From Photobacterium salinisoli (GTDB lineage Bacteria; Pseudomonadota; Gammaproteobacteria; Enterobacterales; Vibrionaceae), in the NCBI RefSeq assembly GCF_003614885.1, contig NZ_QZMS01000013.1, forward strand, positions 186,001-250,000: a stretch of DNA of 64,000 nucleotides, given 5' to 3'. The notes under the pieces were generated by a model. It did no database searches, was not told where the DNA came from, and was given only the letters and a program-made list of their open reading frames with translations. The translations under genes and the position numbers were made by a program. Shown here piece after piece: positions 61,911-64,000 of the stretch; within the stretch, counting starts at the first letter, position 1; each line of letters begins with the position of its first letter.

Positions 61911-63361
61911 GGGGTTTCCTCTGTTTTGCGTTGTGCATGCAACATAAAGGTCACTATGTTCTCTTCATTTCGACTCAGGGACATCACTTCAAAACGGCGA
62001 TCGGCCAGCTGAGGATAACGGGAAAAACTCTGCAGCCAGCCGGGCACCGCATTGGGATGTCTGGCTACGCCTTCCAGATCCAGCTGCTGCCCCTGTACAT
62101 GGATGCGGCTCACTGAGATATCCTGGCTGGCAGCCTGAGCCAGCTGCTGCAATATATTGGCATAGCCGGCTTGCAGGCTGTTATCGTGCATGGCAATCGC
62201 CTTGAGCGTGGCCTGCTTGGCCGCGAGGTGCTGTTCCAGCTCACCGCTCAATTTCACTTTTAACTCACTTGGCAGATGGCGGGCCAGCGCGGCTTTGGCG
62301 TTATCCAGATCAGTCTGCTTTTGCGTCAGTTGGGCTTGCTGCTGTGCCAGCAACTGTGTGGCCCTGTATTCCTGCCAGCTTTGCCATCCCGCCAGCGATC
62401 CAATCACCACAGCCCCTGCCGCCCAGCCAGCCACCAAATTGGGCAGAGTGAGCCAGTTGGACTGAGGTTTGAGGCTGTCACTGTACAGATTGAGCAGAGG
62501 CTGCTGCCGCTGAGCAGCCCAGGCGACACGGGTATCAAAATCCGTCAGTTCAGCGGGTGCACCACTGACGGTGACGACCGGCACATTGAGTCGCTGCCGC
62601 AATGCGTCGGCCAGCCGCTCATTATCATCGCTGTCACAGCTGACCAGCACCTGGGCAATAGGGGCATCACGTAACTGGGCACTGAGGAAATCCAGAGAAC
62701 GCTGCAGTTCAAGCGCCAGGCCGTCTATCTGCAAATCAGCCTGTTCCAGACCGATGAGAGGCTGAGAAAAACCGCGCAGCTGGCGCTGGAAACACATCAC
62801 CTGCTGTTTGAAGGCTGTCAGATGCAGACCGGAATGCTGACGGGAATGAAGGACCAGCTGGCTCTGTTGTTCAGCCGTCATCTGACCCAGCACCACTTCA
62901 TCCACAGTGATCAGTTCAGGTTCACAGCCATTCGCCAGGCAAGCCAGTACCAGTTGCTGAACCAGAGCACGCTGCGCCACCAGCACTTGCAGTCTGTCTT
63001 TGATAGGCTCTTCAAACCCATCAGCCACCAGGTTAGCGGGAGGTTCAGTCACCAGATCTTTGACCAGAAACGGTAAAGCGCTGGCCAGCTCATGACGGGG
63101 TAAGGCCGGTTTATCAATGACCAGGCTTTGATATAGGCCATGACCGAGTACCAGGCGAATTCTGCAGCCGTTTAACTGGTGTGCATTAATCAGTTGCGCG
63201 ATGGAAGTCGTCCAGCTCTCACGAGAAGCCACTTCCACACTGTCACTGATCCAGCTTTTTCCGTCTTCAGCCAGACAGACGAGGGTCAGTTTTCCTTCGA
63301 ATACAGCAAAACTGGCCACTTTACTGACAGTTTTCCGGCCTAGGAGCTTTTTCATCAGCAT
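61907..63361 (-). CDS. mshI: MSHA biogenesis protein MshI (PilM/PilN-like)
   Basis: Protein of 484 residues that joins a PilM-like actin-fold cytoplasmic half (about 1-300) to a PilN-like half with a transmembrane helix (near 315-330), a coiled coil (335-385) and a periplasmic domain, resembling GspL. It would form the inner membrane assembly platform with MshJ and MshK. A start at the second Met (two codons later) is equally possible. It is the first gene after the csrD terminator. Confidence 0.93.
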   Translation of the reverse strand: MLMKKLLGRKTVSKVASFAVFEGKLTLVCLAEDGKSWISDSVEVASRESWTTSIAQLINAHQLNGCRIRLVLGHGLYQSLVIDKPALPRHELASALPFLVKDLVTEPPANLVADGFEEPIKDRLQVLVAQRALVQQLVLACLANGCEPELITVDEVVLGQMTAEQQSQLVLHSRQHSGLHLTAFKQQVMCFQRQLRGFSQPLIGLEQADLQIDGLALELQRSLDFLSAQLRDAPIAQVLVSCDSDDNERLADALRQRLNVPVVTVSGAPAELTDFDTRVAWAAQRQQPLLNLYSDSLKPQSNWLTLPNLVAGWAAGAVVIGSLAGWQSWQEYRATQLLAQQQAQLTQKQTDLDNAKAALARHLPSELKVKLSGELEQHLAAKQATLKAIAMHDNSLQAGYANILQQLAQAASQDISVSRIHVQGQQLDLEGVARHPNAVPGWLQSFSRYPQLADRRFEVMSLSRNEENIVTFMLHAQRKTEETP

Positions 63362-63501
63362 GGTAATAACCCGTTTTACTTTCCGTTCGTTTTTAACCCG
63401 CGACTACATTCTTTGAAGACATGCAATTGACCAATAATGTCAATAATTTGACCCATGATACTGACAGGAATTTATGGTGTATAGAGAAAATCCTGTAAAA
63501 A
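63362..63501 (-). promoter_or_regulatory. Likely promoter region of the mshI operon with an inverted repeat
   Basis: An AT-rich region after the csrD terminator. It contains the inverted repeat TTGAC-N7-GTCAA (63428-63444 on the plus strand) and a second TTGACC 15 bp beyond. A TTGACA hexamer inside it could serve as a -35, but no good -10 was found. Confidence 0.4.
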
Positions 63502-63522
63502 ATGTAAGGTTTCCACTTACAT
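63502..63522 (-). terminator. Intrinsic terminator of csrD/mshH
   Basis: Perfect 7-bp stem ATGTAAG / CTTACAT with a 7-nt loop followed by TTTTT on the minus strand, 5 bp after the csrD stop. It separates csrD from mshI. Confidence 0.75.
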
Positions 63523-63526
63523 AACA

Positions 63527-64000
63527 TTATCTGCGCTTTTTGGTACTCATTTGACTCACACTCATCTCTGGGGCAAAAAAGCGCCCCTGCCCGCCATTGA
63601 TACCCAACTGCTGCAACACCTGCCATTCCCTGTCATTTTCGACCCCCACAGCAATCACTTCGACTCCGGAATTGGCGCAGGCACCCAGCATACTTCTGAC
63701 AAATAACTGATTTTCCTGACGCTGATCTATCTCACGGATCAGGCTTCGGTGCAGCTTGATATATTGGACGTTCACATCCTTGATGTAATGTGTGCTGACA
63801 ATGGTTCTCCCGGCCTGATCCACACCCAGCCGACAGCCGAGGCCCGTCACCATTTTAAGAAAGGTGCGCACGGCATCAATATGACGTGACAGGTTCCGCT
63901 CAGGGACTTCAATGCTCAGCCGTTTCAGTACCGGCCTGGGCGTTTGCAGCAGTTCGTCCCGGAACCAGCGGATAAAACCTTTATCCAGCAGAGATTCGAT
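63527..64000 (-). CDS. csrD: CsrD/MshH, C-terminal part of the degenerate EAL domain
   Basis: The last 157 codons of a gene that continues past the right edge. The segment is the second half of an EAL domain: KLHRSLI in place of the canonical KIDRSFV, IAVGVEN in place of AEGVET and NGGQGRFFAPE in place of QGYYFSKP. The lost Asp and Glu mean it should not hydrolyse c-di-GMP. This matches CsrD, which in E. coli promotes RNase E decay of CsrB and CsrC, and its Vibrio orthologue MshH at the head of the MSHA locus. Whether it has the usual GGDEF and membrane part cannot be seen. Confidence 0.9.
   Translation of the reverse strand: MESLLDKGFIRWFRDELLQTPRPVLKRLSIEVPERNLSRHIDAVRTFLKMVTGLGCRLGVDQAGRTIVSTHYIKDVNVQYIKLHRSLIREIDQRQENQLFVRSMLGACANSGVEVIAVGVENDREWQVLQQLGINGGQGRFFAPEMSVSQMSTKKRR

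Overview
The window is 64 kb of core chromosome from a gammaproteobacterium, most likely a member of the Vibrionaceae. Three things point there: a mannose-sensitive haemagglutinin (MSHA) type IV pilus cluster lying directly upstream of mreBCD, the run petABC-sspA-sspB-dolP-diaA-yraN-lpoA-rsmI-rnpB leading into the division and cell-wall (dcw) cluster, and protein sequences close to but distinct from E. coli. The genus cannot be fixed from the sequence alone. No prophage, insertion sequence, CRISPR array, tRNA or rRNA gene was seen, and nearly every gene belongs to a recognisable family.

Layout: (1) 1-4.5 kb, minus strand: start of the dcw cluster (rsmH-ftsL-ftsI-murE, running off the left edge) behind a strong promoter but without the usual first gene mraZ. 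(2) 4.5-13.2 kb: rnpB and rsmI (minus), lpoA-yraN-diaA-dolP (plus), then sspA-sspB and the cytochrome bc1 operon petABC (minus). (3) 13.6-19.2 kb: rpsI-rplM and zapE (minus), zapG and the two HtrA-family proteases degQ and degS (plus); degQ has a good sigma-E promoter. (4) 19.2-23.9 kb, minus: mlaFEDCB-ibaG-murA (outer membrane lipid asymmetry and peptidoglycan precursor synthesis). (5) 24.3-33.8 kb, plus: yrbG-like antiporter-kdsD-kdsC-lptC-lptA-lptB-rpoN-hpf-ptsN-rapZ-npr-mgtE (Kdo and LPS export, sigma-54, nitrogen PTS). (6) 33.8-46.8 kb: pmbA (minus), darP (plus), and the chain mreB-mreC-mreD-maf-rng-yhdP-nitrilase-tldD (minus). (7) 47-64 kb, minus: the MSHA locus from mshQ back to the truncated csrD/mshH at the right edge.

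The genes form an envelope-centred neighbourhood: septal and lateral wall synthesis (FtsI, FtsL, MurE, MurA, MreBCD, LpoA), outer membrane construction and quality control (Mla, Lpt, Kdo, YhdP, DolP, DegQ, DegS) and a surface pilus whose extension ATPase carries c-di-GMP-binding MshEN repeats. tldD and pmbA, whose products form the TldD/TldE peptidase, sit on either side of darP.

The window is mostly conventional. The observations most worth following are in control regions and in small departures from the usual gene content: missing mraZ with what looks like a decayed MraZ operator and a short Cys-rich leader ORF in its place; a long inverted repeat built into the sigma-E promoter of degQ; a missing mshF; a hairpin between mshA and mshC that could set pilin stoichiometry; and a large MshQ whose N-terminal third looks compositionally different from the rest. 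I found no convincing wholly new multi-gene system.
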